From CAYPZL01 sp964415045 (lineage in GTDB: Bacteria; Planctomycetota; Phycisphaerae; Sedimentisphaerales; Anaerobacaceae), in NCBI GenBank assembly GCA_964415045.1, contig CAYPZL010000001.1, forward strand, positions 18,176 through 82,175: 64,000 bases of DNA, read 5' to 3'. Under the pieces are notes generated by a model, which worked only from the letters and a program-made list of their open reading frames with translations, was not told where the DNA came from and made no database searches. Shown piece by piece: positions 27,519 through 36,900 of the stretch. The first letter of the stretch is position 1, and the number at the start of each line of letters is the position of its first letter. The translations under genes were made by a program, and so were the position numbers.

Positions 27519-28218
27519 CGCCCAATTGCAGCGCCAGCTCCGCAACGCGGCGGCCGAGAGACCTGGCGGCGCTCATGCCGTACTCGTCTTTGCTGACACC
27601 GCCTTCGATGCCGCTCCAGATCCGCGCTCCGTTGCGCGGTCCCGGCTCGCCGTTGCCCACGACGATCATCTTCTGGCAGTACAGGGACGACTGCACGGAC
27701 TGGATCGTGACTTCCTGCCCGCCGTTGCGCGAGCCGCCGACCGCCAGGACGCCCGCGACCTTGTTGCTCAAGGCGAAGTTGTCCTTGTACAAGGTGATGC
27801 AACGGTCCAGGAAGGCTTTGCACAGTGCGCTCATATTGCTGAAATACACGGGCGTTCCGATGATGATGCCGCGCACGTTGGGGTCCTTGAGCCTGGGGAC
27901 GAGGGCGGGGAAGTCGTCCTTTTCGCCTGGTTCGAGCGGGATGCCGGCCGCCAGGTTGCCGTTGATTCGCAGACCGGCCAGCTCGATCAGTTCCGTCTCG
28001 ATCCTCGGGCTGATCTCGGCGGCGGCCTGCAGGCACGTTCGCAGCGACGTGGCCGTCGTCTTTCCCGCACGCGGGCTGCACGAGACGCCGACGATTTTTG
28101 TCTTGGCTGTGGCCGCGGGCCGGTCTTGTGCTGCGACAACCGGTCCGGTGACGGCGGTTGCAGCGGCGCCGGCAACGATTGAGTTGGTGACGAAATCACG
28201 ACGCGTGATGCGCTTCAT
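27505..28218 (-). CDS. Tat-signal flavodoxin-like NAD(P)H-dependent FMN reductase family protein
   Basis: A 237-residue protein with a twin-arginine leader (ITRRDFVTNSIVAGAAA, residues 4-20; signal to about 38). The mature part begins KIVGVSCSPRAGKTTATSLR, the flavodoxin-like phosphate-binding strand-loop-helix of the NADPH-dependent FMN reductase/iron-sulfur flavoprotein group. IIIGTPVYFSNMSALCKAFLDR and GGSRNGGQE are also typical of FMN-binding loops. Export of an FMN protein fits a periplasmic redox role. It is convergent with the FeS operon and divergent from the propeller at 28419; a link to the electron-transfer operon is only suggested by position. Confidence 0.8.
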   Translation of the reverse strand: MKRITRRDFVTNSIVAGAAATAVTGPVVAAQDRPAATAKTKIVGVSCSPRAGKTTATSLRTCLQAAAEISPRIETELIELAGLRINGNLAAGIPLEPGEKDDFPALVPRLKDPNVRGIIIGTPVYFSNMSALCKAFLDRCITLYKDNFALSNKVAGVLAVGGSRNGGQEVTIQSVQSSLYCQKMIVVGNGEPGPRNGARIWSGIEGGVSKDEYGMSAARSLGRRVAELALQLGGSAG

Positions 28219-28261
28219 GGGCTCTCTCCTTTTCCAGTTGCGATTGAGGTCGATTTCTCGT

Positions 28262-28289
28262 TTGTCGGCGACCCGGCCTATGGTATACT
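28262..28289 (+). promoter_or_regulatory. promoter for the propeller gene at 28419
   Basis: TTGTCG (28262-28267) and TATACT (28284-28289) are separated by 16 bases, giving a leader of about 120 bases. The gap 28219-28418 is the divergent intergenic region and holds no gene. Confidence 0.4.
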
Positions 28290-28418
28290 GTACGAACTCC
28301 GGCTGAGCACCGGGAGTATACAGGAAACCGGCGCGTTTGAACAGGGCTGACGGGATGATGGTCTGCAGGCCGGCGCGCGGGACAATCGTTTTATTCGTTT
28401 CGGGAAGGGTATTCGGTT

Positions 28419-29702
28419 ATGCTGCATTTCGTGAAGTCTGCTGTCTTTGTCTGTTTTCTGTTGCTGATCTTCGCTTGTGGTTCGCGAGCCAACGACTGGC
28501 CGCAGTGGCGCGGACCGAACCGCGATGCTGTTTGTTCGGAGGCCGGTCTGCTGAAGGAATGGCCCGCAGAGGGCCCCGAGCTGTTGTGGGAGATCTCGGG
28601 TCTGGGGCCGGGGTTTTCGACCGTCTCCATCGCCGACGGCACGCTCTACACGATGGGCGACCGCGAGGCCGACGGCGAGAAAGGCCAATACGTGTACGCC
28701 TACGATCTGGATACACGCCGGGAGCTGTGGGCGGCCCGGGTGGGCCCGCCGCATCGGGACGGACCGCGGTGCACCCCGACGGTGGCCGGCGATTCTGTTT
28801 ACGCCATTGGCACCAGCGGGGACGTCGTCCGTATCGCCGCCGACAGCGGCAAGGTGATCTGGACGCGAAACCTGCTGGATGATCTGGGGGGAGCGTCCAA
28901 CCCCAACTGGAAGTTCAGCGAATCGCCCCTGATCGACGGGGACAGGCTGCTGTGCACGCCGGGCGGACACAGAGCCGCCATGGTCGCCCTCAACAAGGAG
29001 ACGGGGCAGCTCATCTGGAAGTGTTCGATGCCCGACATCGGCCCGAACGGCAAGGAGCAGGCGGGCTACGCGTCCATCCGCATCAGCCACGGAGCCGGTG
29101 TCAAGCAATACGTGCAACTGACCAACGAGGGCCTCATCGGTGTCTCCGATAAGGGGGAGTTTCTCTGGGGGTACAACCGTGTGGCCAACCGGGTGGCCAA
29201 CATTTCGACGCCGGTCATCGATGGGGATTATGTGTTCACTTCCACGGCGTATCAGACCGGCTCGGCGCTGCTCAAGCTCGTGCGCGACGGCGCCGACGTC
29301 AAGGCCGAGGAAGTGTACTGGCTCGACAAGAACCAGTTCCAGAACCATCACGGCGGCTTCCTCAAGGTCGGCGACTACATCTACGGAGGCCACAACCACA
29401 ACAAAGGCGAACCCACCTGCGTCGAGATGAAGACGGGCAAGGTCATGTGGCACGCCGACCAGCCCGGAAAGGGTTCCGGCTGCGTGCTCTATGCCGACGG
29501 GAACCTGTACTTTCGCTACGAGAACGGAGTGATGGCGCTGGTGGAGGCCACGCCGGCGCGATACAACCTCAAGTGCACGTTCACTCCTCCGAAGCGGCCC
29601 GGCATGAAAGGGCCGGCCTGGGCCCATCCGGTCATCTGCGACGGGAAGCTCTATCTGCGGCACGCCGACGTGCTGTTCTGTTACGACATCAACGCCGGGT
29701 GA
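28419..29702 (+). CDS. secreted PQQ-type beta-propeller protein
   Basis: A 427-residue protein with a signal peptide (1-24, cut before NDWPQWRG). The DWPQWRGPNRDAVCSEAGLL entry motif and blades such as VYAYDLDTRRELWAARVG, VRIAADSGKVIWTRNL, VALNKETGQLIWKCSM and VEMKTGKVMWHAD define the BamB/PQQ-like fold seen throughout planctomycetes. Unlike the other propellers here it has no retained membrane helix, so it is probably soluble and periplasmic. No catalytic residues recognised. Probably a single-gene unit. Confidence 0.85.
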   Translation: MLHFVKSAVFVCFLLLIFACGSRANDWPQWRGPNRDAVCSEAGLLKEWPAEGPELLWEISGLGPGFSTVSIADGTLYTMGDREADGEKGQYVYAYDLDTRRELWAARVGPPHRDGPRCTPTVAGDSVYAIGTSGDVVRIAADSGKVIWTRNLLDDLGGASNPNWKFSESPLIDGDRLLCTPGGHRAAMVALNKETGQLIWKCSMPDIGPNGKEQAGYASIRISHGAGVKQYVQLTNEGLIGVSDKGEFLWGYNRVANRVANISTPVIDGDYVFTSTAYQTGSALLKLVRDGADVKAEEVYWLDKNQFQNHHGGFLKVGDYIYGGHNHNKGEPTCVEMKTGKVMWHADQPGKGSGCVLYADGNLYFRYENGVMALVEATPARYNLKCTFTPPKRPGMKGPAWAHPVICDGKLYLRHADVLFCYDINAG

Positions 29703-29869
29703 GGCCCGCGAGGCGATGGCACGAATGGAGGCGGGCAAGCAGTTCGGAAAAATCGCCCTGCAGGTGTCGCCATCGGGCTGAGCGTGGAAATTCGCAGAAC
29801 ATTCCGGCTCCGCGTGCATATAGGGTACAAAGGTTGGAATCGGCGCTGCCTTCTGAAAGGGGATTTGCT

Positions 29870-30445
29870 ATGGCTGTGACACCTTCGACGATGTTGCGGC
29901 TGGGTACCCAAATGCCGCATTTTGCGCTGCCTGACACCAGAGGCAAAACGGTGTCTCCCGCGGATTTCGGCGAGGCCGAAGCGCTGCTGGTCGTCTTTAT
30001 GTGCAATCACTGTCCGTTTGTGAAGCATATCGTGGACGACTTTGTCGAACTGGCGAAGGAATACCAAGCCCGGGGAGTCGCGGTGGTAGGGATCAACTCC
30101 AACGATGTGGACGCCTACCCCGACGACCGGCCCGATAAAATGGAGCAGTTCGCAAAGGAGAAGGGTTTTACGTTCGTGTATCTGTACGATGCGACGCAGG
30201 AGGTCGCCAGGAGCTATCGCGCCGCCTGCACGCCCGACTTCTTTTTATTCGACAAGGAGCGCCGGCTCGTGTATCGAGGACAGATGGACGACAGCCGGCC
30301 GGGAAACGACGAGCCCATTACGGGCGCGGATTTGCGGGCCGCTCTGGACGCCGTGCTTGCGCGCGAGCCGGTCGGCGCCGAACAGAAGCCGAGCATGGGT
30401 TGCAACATCAAGTGGAAGCCGGGCAACGAGCCCGACTATTCTTGA
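29870..30445 (+). CDS. thioredoxin-fold (AhpC/TSA-Redoxin family) protein
   Basis: A 191-residue protein starting MAVTPSTMLRLGTQMPHFAL with AAAGGGG six bases ahead of the ATG. The redoxin fold shows MPHFALPDTRGKTVSPADF, then the active-site-like FMCNHCPFVKHI (a CxxC pair in place of a single peroxidatic Cys), GVAVVGINSNDVDAYPDDRP and CTPDFFLFD. This CNHCP-type redoxin group is widespread and annotated only as thioredoxin family. The protein has no signal peptide and is likely cytosolic. The C-terminal MGCNIKWKPGNEP motif is also family-typical. Confidence 0.85.
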   Translation: MAVTPSTMLRLGTQMPHFALPDTRGKTVSPADFGEAEALLVVFMCNHCPFVKHIVDDFVELAKEYQARGVAVVGINSNDVDAYPDDRPDKMEQFAKEKGFTFVYLYDATQEVARSYRAACTPDFFLFDKERRLVYRGQMDDSRPGNDEPITGADLRAALDAVLAREPVGAEQKPSMGCNIKWKPGNEPDYS

Positions 30446-30545
30446 GGCCGGTCGGTCGGTGTGACTGCCACGCCCGGTGGCCTGCACGGGGACCTGATTG
30501 GCAGCGGGTCGGGCGGGCAGACGAGATTGGAAGGAACGAATCCGG

Positions 30546-31847
30546 ATGGTGAAAAAAAAGATCTACACGGCGTTGATCCTTCTGATGGGCAGCGTGATGT
30601 CTCTGGCCGGCGGCGTTGGGGCCAAGCCTGTGGATGCAAACGGCCTTCAGACGCTGCCCGAATATCTCACGTATGCGGCCCTTCATAACGCGGGTCTGAA
30701 AGCCGCTTTCGAGCGGTGGAGGGCGGCTCTCGAAGAGATTCCGCAGGCCCGCGCCTTGCCCGATCCGCGTTTTACCTATGGCTATTTTATAGAAGAGGTG
30801 GAGACGCGGGTCGGGCCGCAGCGGCAGCGGGTCGGTATCTCGCAGGTGTTTCCCTGGTTTGGCAAGATCGAGGCGCGCACGGACGCCGCCGCCGCCGCCG
30901 CCCGGGCGGCGCAGCGACGATACGAGGCAAAGAAGCTCCAGTTATTCTACGAGGTCAAGGACGCGTTCTACGAGTACGTTTACCTGCGGCGGGCGATCGA
31001 CAATGCCCGGGAAAACCTCGAGCTCGTCAATCGCTTCGAGGAGCTGGCGCGCACCCGGTACGTGACGGCCGAGGCGCAGCATCCGGACGTCGTCTGGGCC
31101 CAGATCGAGCTGGCCACGCTGGAAGATAAGCTGGCGACGCTGCAAGAGCTGAGGCGGCCCGTTGTCGCGCGATTGAACGCCGCATTGAATCGGCCCGGCG
31201 GTGCGCTGCCCTGGCCCAGGCCCGAAGAAGCGGCGATCGTCGAAGTGGATCGGACGCGCTTGTTCCGGATGTTGAGGGATCGGAATCCCCAGTTGCAGGC
31301 CAAACAGTTCGAGCTGGAGAGCGCTCGCAGCCGCGTCGAGCTGGCCAGGAAGAGGTTCTACCCGGATTTGGGCGTCGGCATCGACTGGATTCAGACGGAT
31401 GAGGCGTCCGCCCCCGGGGGGTCGGACAGCGGCAAGGACCCGGTGATCCTGATGTTCAGCATGAATCTGCCGCTGTGGCGCAAGAGCTACGGGGCCCGGG
31501 AGCTGCAGGCTCGCGCGCAGGCCCGCCAGGTCGCAAACGAGAAGGATGATATTGAGAACAATCTGGTGGCGCAGGTCGAACGCGTTCTGTACGATGTTGA
31601 GGACAGCGAGCGCAAGCTCAAGCTCTATGGCGGCGTGCTCGTGCCGAAGGCTGAGGAGCTGCTGGGGGCTTCGGAGACGGCCTACATGGCCGGCACCATC
31701 GATTTTCTCGGCCTGATTGACGCCGAACGCACCTGGCTGCGGTTTCAGCTCCAGCGCGAGCGGGCCTGGGCCGACCGATACCAGAGAATCGCTGAATTGG
31801 AGATGCTCGTAGGAGCGGAGCTGACCCGCGTGCGGCCAGCCGAGTAG
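30546..31847 (+). CDS. TolC/CusC-family outer-membrane efflux protein
   Basis: A 433-residue protein with a signal peptide (1-26, ending VGA-KPV). Long coiled-coil-forming helices (RAAQRRYEAKKLQLFYEVKD; QFELESARSRVELARKRFYP) and the duplicated layout fit the outer-membrane efflux fold (OEP repeats). The start at 30546 follows GGAAGGAACG. It is the first gene of the set with a CusB-like adaptor and CusA-like pump, so it should form the outer-membrane channel for heavy-metal export. A 135-base gap precedes the adaptor gene. Confidence 0.87.
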   Translation: MVKKKIYTALILLMGSVMSLAGGVGAKPVDANGLQTLPEYLTYAALHNAGLKAAFERWRAALEEIPQARALPDPRFTYGYFIEEVETRVGPQRQRVGISQVFPWFGKIEARTDAAAAAARAAQRRYEAKKLQLFYEVKDAFYEYVYLRRAIDNARENLELVNRFEELARTRYVTAEAQHPDVVWAQIELATLEDKLATLQELRRPVVARLNAALNRPGGALPWPRPEEAAIVEVDRTRLFRMLRDRNPQLQAKQFELESARSRVELARKRFYPDLGVGIDWIQTDEASAPGGSDSGKDPVILMFSMNLPLWRKSYGARELQARAQARQVANEKDDIENNLVAQVERVLYDVEDSERKLKLYGGVLVPKAEELLGASETAYMAGTIDFLGLIDAERTWLRFQLQRERAWADRYQRIAELEMLVGAELTRVRPAE

Positions 31848-31916
31848 CCGGTTCCGGCCTCTTGGGGGCGCATTGAGCGCGAGCACCACTTCCATCAGGG
31901 ACAAAAGTGCCGAGTT

Positions 31917-31946
31917 TTGCGAACCTAAATCCTATAGAAATAGTAT
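31917..31946 (+). promoter_or_regulatory. possible promoter for the metal-efflux adaptor operon
   Basis: TTGCGA (31917-31922) and TAGTAT (31941-31946) are separated by 18 bases. A 10-base palindrome TTCACGTGAA lies just downstream (about 31951-31960). The upstream TolC-like gene may read through instead, so this is weak. Confidence 0.25.
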
Positions 31947-31982
31947 AGCTTTTCACGTGAACGAAAAGTCGTGGAGGCTGTT

Positions 31983-33489
31983 ATGCGAATAAAGCCGGTC
32001 GTACGAGGAGTTTTGGCCGTTGTTTTGTTGGTGGGGGGCGGTCTTGTTGCGGGATATCTGCTCGCCCCTGCGGCCAGCGGCGAGGCGCAACAGGCTCACG
32101 GTCAACCTGAGGCCAACAAACCACAGAAGTGGTATTTATTGTTCGATGCATCCGCAGATTATCCGGGATCAGTTCGGCAGATGCCCCCTTTGTGATATGG
32201 ACTTGATTCCCATGCCGGAGAGCCTGGCTGTGGGAGGCGCGGCCCGCGAACTGGCGGTCTCGGAGGCCGCGGCGAAACTCATGGAGATTCAGACCTCTCC
32301 GGTCCAGCGAAAATTCGTCAGCGCCGAGGTCAGGATGGTCGGCAAAGTGCACTATGACGAGACGCGCGTCAAGCACATCACGGCCTGGGTGGGCGGCCGG
32401 CTGGACCGATTGTACGTGGATTTCACCGGCATCAGCGTCAGCGAAGGCGATCACTTAGTGTATCTGTACAGTCCGGAGCTCATCAGCGCGCAAGCGGAAC
32501 TGCTGCAGGCCGCCCGCGCCGCGCGGAATGTAACGGACAGCTCTTCGGAGTATCTGAACCGGTCAACCACGAACACTCTGGAGGCCGCCAGGGAGAAGCT
32601 GAGGTTGTTGGGTTTGAAGGCCGACCAGATCGACGGCATCGAACGCTCGGGCCGGCCCCTGACGCACCTGACGATCTATTCCCCCATGGGCGGGGTGGTC
32701 ATCGAGAAGATGGCCAGCGAAGGCATGTACGTAAGCACGGGCACCCACATCTATACTGTGGCGGACCTGTCGCAGGTCTGGGTCAAGCTCGATGTGTACG
32801 AATCCGATCTTCCGTGGATTCGGTACGGCCAGCCGGTGGAGTTTACCGCCGAGGCCTACCCCGGCGAGGTCTTCGAGGGATGGCTGAGCTTCATCGATCC
32901 GACGCTCGATGCGAAGACGCGGACGGTCAAGGTGCGGGTCAATGTCCCCAACCCCGACGGGCGGCTCAAGCCCGAGATGTTCGTGCGGGCCGTGGTGCGC
33001 TCGCAGGTCGCGCGGGGGGGCAAAGCAATGGACCCCAATATGGCGGGCAAGTGGATGTGTCCCATGCACCCGTCGGTGGTGAAAGCGGCGGCGGGTTCCT
33101 GCGATCTCTGCGGGATGGATCTGGTCGCGACCGAATCGCTCGGCTACGTGGCCTCGGCGCCGGCCGGCGAACCGCCTCTGGTCATCCCCGCCTCGGCGCC
33201 CCTGATTACGGGCAAACGCGCGGTCGTGTACGTGCGAAAGCCGGAGGCGGAAATTCCCACGTTCGAGGGTCGGGAAGTGATCCTTGGTCCCAGGGCCGGC
33301 GCGTACTATCTGGTGGAATCCGGTTTGAAGGAGGGCGAAGAGGTGGTGACACACGGCGGCTTCAAGATTGACTCGGCCCTTCAGATCCAGGCCAAACCGA
33401 GTATGATGAGCCCGGGGGGCGGGGCCGCACCGGCTGGACATCAGCATGGAACGACCGACGCCGGCGGCGCGCAGCAGAACAATCACTGA
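31983..33489 (+). CDS. cusB: CusB-like RND efflux periplasmic adaptor with two heavy-metal-binding domains (frameshifted)
   Basis: The gene starts MRIKPVVRGVLAVVLLVGGG (membrane anchor, GGAGG upstream) and runs to KPQKWY, where one extra T in the TTT at 32135-32137 breaks the frame. Dropping one T restores YYCSMHPQII and the second frame continues to 33489, giving a protein of about 501 residues. The first heavy-metal-binding domain is CSMHPQ...RCPLCDMDLIPM and a second, WMCPMHPS...SCDLCGMDL, lies near residue 357. Between them are the lipoyl/barrel-sandwich and beta-barrel parts (YSPMGGVVIEKMASEGMYV). It should link CusA-like and TolC-like proteins and pass Cu/Ag or a similar metal. The frameshift could be a sequencing error. 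Confidence 0.8.
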
Positions 33490-33537
33490 CGTTTCTTGGG
33501 AATAGACGAACGTTTTCGATCTGGAAAGGAAAACACG

Positions 33538-33891
33538 ATGAACGGAAAAGGCAGGAATCTCAGCAAGGTGCTGGCAGCGGTGGCGCTGGTGCTGGCTACA
33601 GCGGTCGCACTCAGCGGTTGCGGCAAGGAAGAGCCGACCGCCGGACAAGCCACGCAGGCGCCGACGGGACAGCTCACGGCAGCCGCTCAGGAGGCGGCCG
33701 CGACGGTGCAGGAGAAGGCCGAAGAGGCTATCCTGCAGACCACCTGTCCCATCATGGGCGGTGCGATCAACAAGGCCATCTTTGTTGAATACAAAGGAAA
33801 GAAGGTCTATTTCTGCTGCAATGGCTGCGAGGTCGAGTTCAACAAGGACCCGGAGAAGTACGTGGCCAAGCTGCCGCAATTCCAGCCGTAA
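33538..33891 (+). CDS. YHS-domain lipoprotein
   Basis: A 117-residue protein with a lipoprotein signal (lipobox ALSGC near residue 27). After an Ala/Gln-rich linker comes a YHS-type metal-binding domain: TTCPIMGGAINKAIFVEYKG and VYFCCNGCEVEFNKDPEKYV. YHS domains in metal-resistance operons bind copper or similar ions and are usual next to RND or P-type exporters. It lies between the adaptor and the pump genes, so a periplasmic metal chaperone role is likely. A ribosome site (GGAAAGGAAA) precedes the ATG. Confidence 0.85.
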   Translation: MNGKGRNLSKVLAAVALVLATAVALSGCGKEEPTAGQATQAPTGQLTAAAQEAAATVQEKAEEAILQTTCPIMGGAINKAIFVEYKGKKVYFCCNGCEVEFNKDPEKYVAKLPQFQP

Positions 33892-33917
33892 CGCGACACG
33901 CTGTGAGACGGGCATCG

Positions 33918-36900
33918 ATGGACGAGCTGGGGCAAAATACTGACAAACGCGCCGGCGTTCTGGACCGGATCATCCGGTTCTGTCTCGAGAATAAGCTGGT
34001 GGTGGGCCTGGCGATTCTTCTGGTCGTGGGATCGGGCGTGATGGTCGCTCCCTTTGATTGGGACCTGGGCGGGCTGCCGCGCTTGCCGGTGCCCGTCGAT
34101 GCGATCCCGGACCTCGGGGAGAACCAGCAGATCGTCTTTAGCGAGTGGATGGGGCGGTCCCCGCAGGATGTGGAGGACCAGATCACCTATCCGCTGACGG
34201 TCTCTCTGCTGGGTCTTCCCGGCGTCAGGACCATTCGCAGCTATTCGTTCTTCGGCTTCTCCACCATCTACGTCATCTTCGACGAGGCTACCGAATTCTA
34301 CTGGTCGCGCAGCCGCGTCCTGGAGAAGCTCAACAGCCTGCCGGCCGGGACGTTGCCGGAAGGCGTACAGCCGGCCCTCGGTCCCGACGCGACCGCGTTG
34401 GGGCAGATCTTCTGGTACACACTGGAGGGACGCGACCCCAATGGCAACCCTGCCGGCGGATGGGACCTCGACGAGCTGCGCAGCATACAGGATTGGTACG
34501 TGCGCTACGCCCTGATGGGCGCTAAGGGGATCAGCGAGGTTGCCTCGGTGGGCGGCTTTGTCCGGGAGTATCAAATCGACGTCGATCCGGACGCGATGCG
34601 CGCGTACGGAGTGGCTTTGGGTGACATATTCAACGCGGTCAGATCGTCGAACATCGACGTGGGTGCCCGGACGATTGAAATCAACCAGGTTGAGTACATC
34701 ATCCGGGGCCTCGGTTTCATCGAGAAGATCGAGGACATCGAAAAGACGGTCATCAGGGTCAACGACAACGTCCCGATCACCGTGAAGGACGTGGCGAAGG
34801 TTTCGCACGGCCCGGCTCTGCGGCGCGGCGCACTGGACAAGAGCGGGGCCGAGGCGGTGGGGGGCGTTGTGGTCGTCCGTTACGGCTTCAATCCGTTGGA
34901 GGCAATCAACAACGTCAAGGCCAAGATCGTGGAGATTTCGGCCGGCCTGCCGCAGAAGACCCTGGACGACGGGACCGTCTCAAAAGTCACTGTCGTGCCG
35001 TTCTACGATCGTACGGGGCTGATCTACGAGACGCTGGGCACGCTCAACGAGGCGCTGACCGAGGAAATTCTCGTTACGATTATCGTTGTGATCGTGATGG
35101 TGCTGCACCTGCGCAGTTCCGTGCTCATCAGCGGTTTGCTGCCGCTGGCGATTCTCATGTGTTTCATTGCGATGAGAGTCTTCGGCATCGACGCCAACAT
35201 CGTGGCGCTCTCGGGCATCGCCATTGCCATCGGTACGATGGTGGATATGGGGATCGTCGTCTGCGAGAACATCCTGCGGCACCTGGGCGAAGCCCGCGAG
35301 GACGAGAATACGCTGGATGTCGTCCATCGTGCCGCTTCCGAGGTCGGAGGGGCGATTTTGACGGCGGTCGCCACGACCGTGGTCAGCTTCCTTCCGGTCT
35401 TCACGATGAGCGGCGCCGAGGGTAAGCTCTTCAAGCCGCTGGCCTACACCAAGACGTTCGCGCTGCTGGCCTCTATCGTCGTCGCGTTGACGATCATTCC
35501 GCCGGCGGCTCACGTCCTGTTCACGCGGCGGTTTTCCGCAGGCGCAATCAGGCGTTACGTGTTGGGCACGTTGCTGCTCGCCCTGGCCGTTGTCAGTGGG
35601 ATTCTGTTAGCGTGGTGGGTCGGGCTCATCGTGGGCGCCATCGGCCTGTACCACCTGTTGCGCGAGAGATTGCCGCGAAGGCTTCACGGCTGGCTGCCGA
35701 TTGCCGCCAACATTCTCGCGGTGGTGTGCGTCGGTGTCATCCTCACCGGACACTGGCTGCCCCTGGGCCCCGGCAAAGGGCTCGTCCGCAATCTCGTCTT
35801 CGTCGGTCTGCTCATCGGTCTGCTGCTGTTGTTCTTCCGGGTGTTTCAACTCTTCTACGCGCGCATCCTCGGCTGGTGCCTCGACCACAAGGTGGCCTTT
35901 CTTTCGCTGCCGACGGCTCTGTTGATCCTGGCGGGGATGATCTGGCTGGGCGCGGCGCGGGTGTTCTTCTTCGTGCCGGAGGCTCTGCGGACCAGCCGCG
36001 CCTGGACGGCGGCCGAACGGGCGTTTCCGGGCCTGGGCAAGGAGTTCATGCCGCCGCTGGATGAAGGGTCGTTTCTGTACATGCCGACGACCATGCCCCA
36101 CGCCTCGATCGGCGAGGCGCTCGATGTGCTGCGGAAACAGGACATGGCCTTCCAGGCGATTCCGGAGATCGAGTCGGTGGTGGGCAAGATCGGCCGCGTC
36201 GATTCGCCGCTCGATCCGGCGCCGGTGTCGATGGTCGAGACGGTGATCAACTATAAGTCGGAGTACGTCACTGACAAGGACGGGCATCGGCTGCGTTTCA
36301 AGTACGATCGAACGCAAGGGCAGTTTGTCCGCGACGAGGACGGAAACCTGATCCCGGATGAGGGCGGACGGCCTTACCGGCAGTGGCGCGACCACATCCA
36401 CAGCCCCGACGATATCTGGGACGAGATCGTCCGGGCCGGCGAGATTCCCGGGACGACCAGCGCCCCGAAACTCCAACCTATCGCCGCGCGGCTCGTGATG
36501 CTGCAAAGCGGCATGCGCGCCCCGATGGGCGTCAAAGTGCGCGGACCCGACCTGGAAACCATCGAGGCGGTCGCGCTGGATATCGAGCGCTTCCTGAAGG
36601 AGGTGCCGGGGGTCGCGCCCGGCGCGGTAATCGCCGACCGGATCGTGGGCAAGCCGTATCTCGAGATCGACATCGACCGCGAAGCGATCGCGCGGTACGG
36701 TATCAGTATCCGCCAGGTCCAGGACGTCATCGAAGTGGCGATCGGGGGACGCCGCGTCACGACGACCGTCGAGGGACGCCAACGCTACCACGTGCGGGTC
36801 CGTTACCTGCGCGAGTTGCGCGACGACATCGAGAGCCTGGAGAAGATCCTGGTCCCGGCCGTCGGCGGCGCCCAGATTCCCCTGATCCAGCTCGCCGAGA

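Noticed and set aside
29447..29869. Upstream extension of the thioredoxin-like frame (141 extra codons)
   Set aside because: It overlaps the end of the propeller gene in a different frame and is Arg-rich; the ATG at 29870 has a good ribosome site and the family's usual N-terminus.
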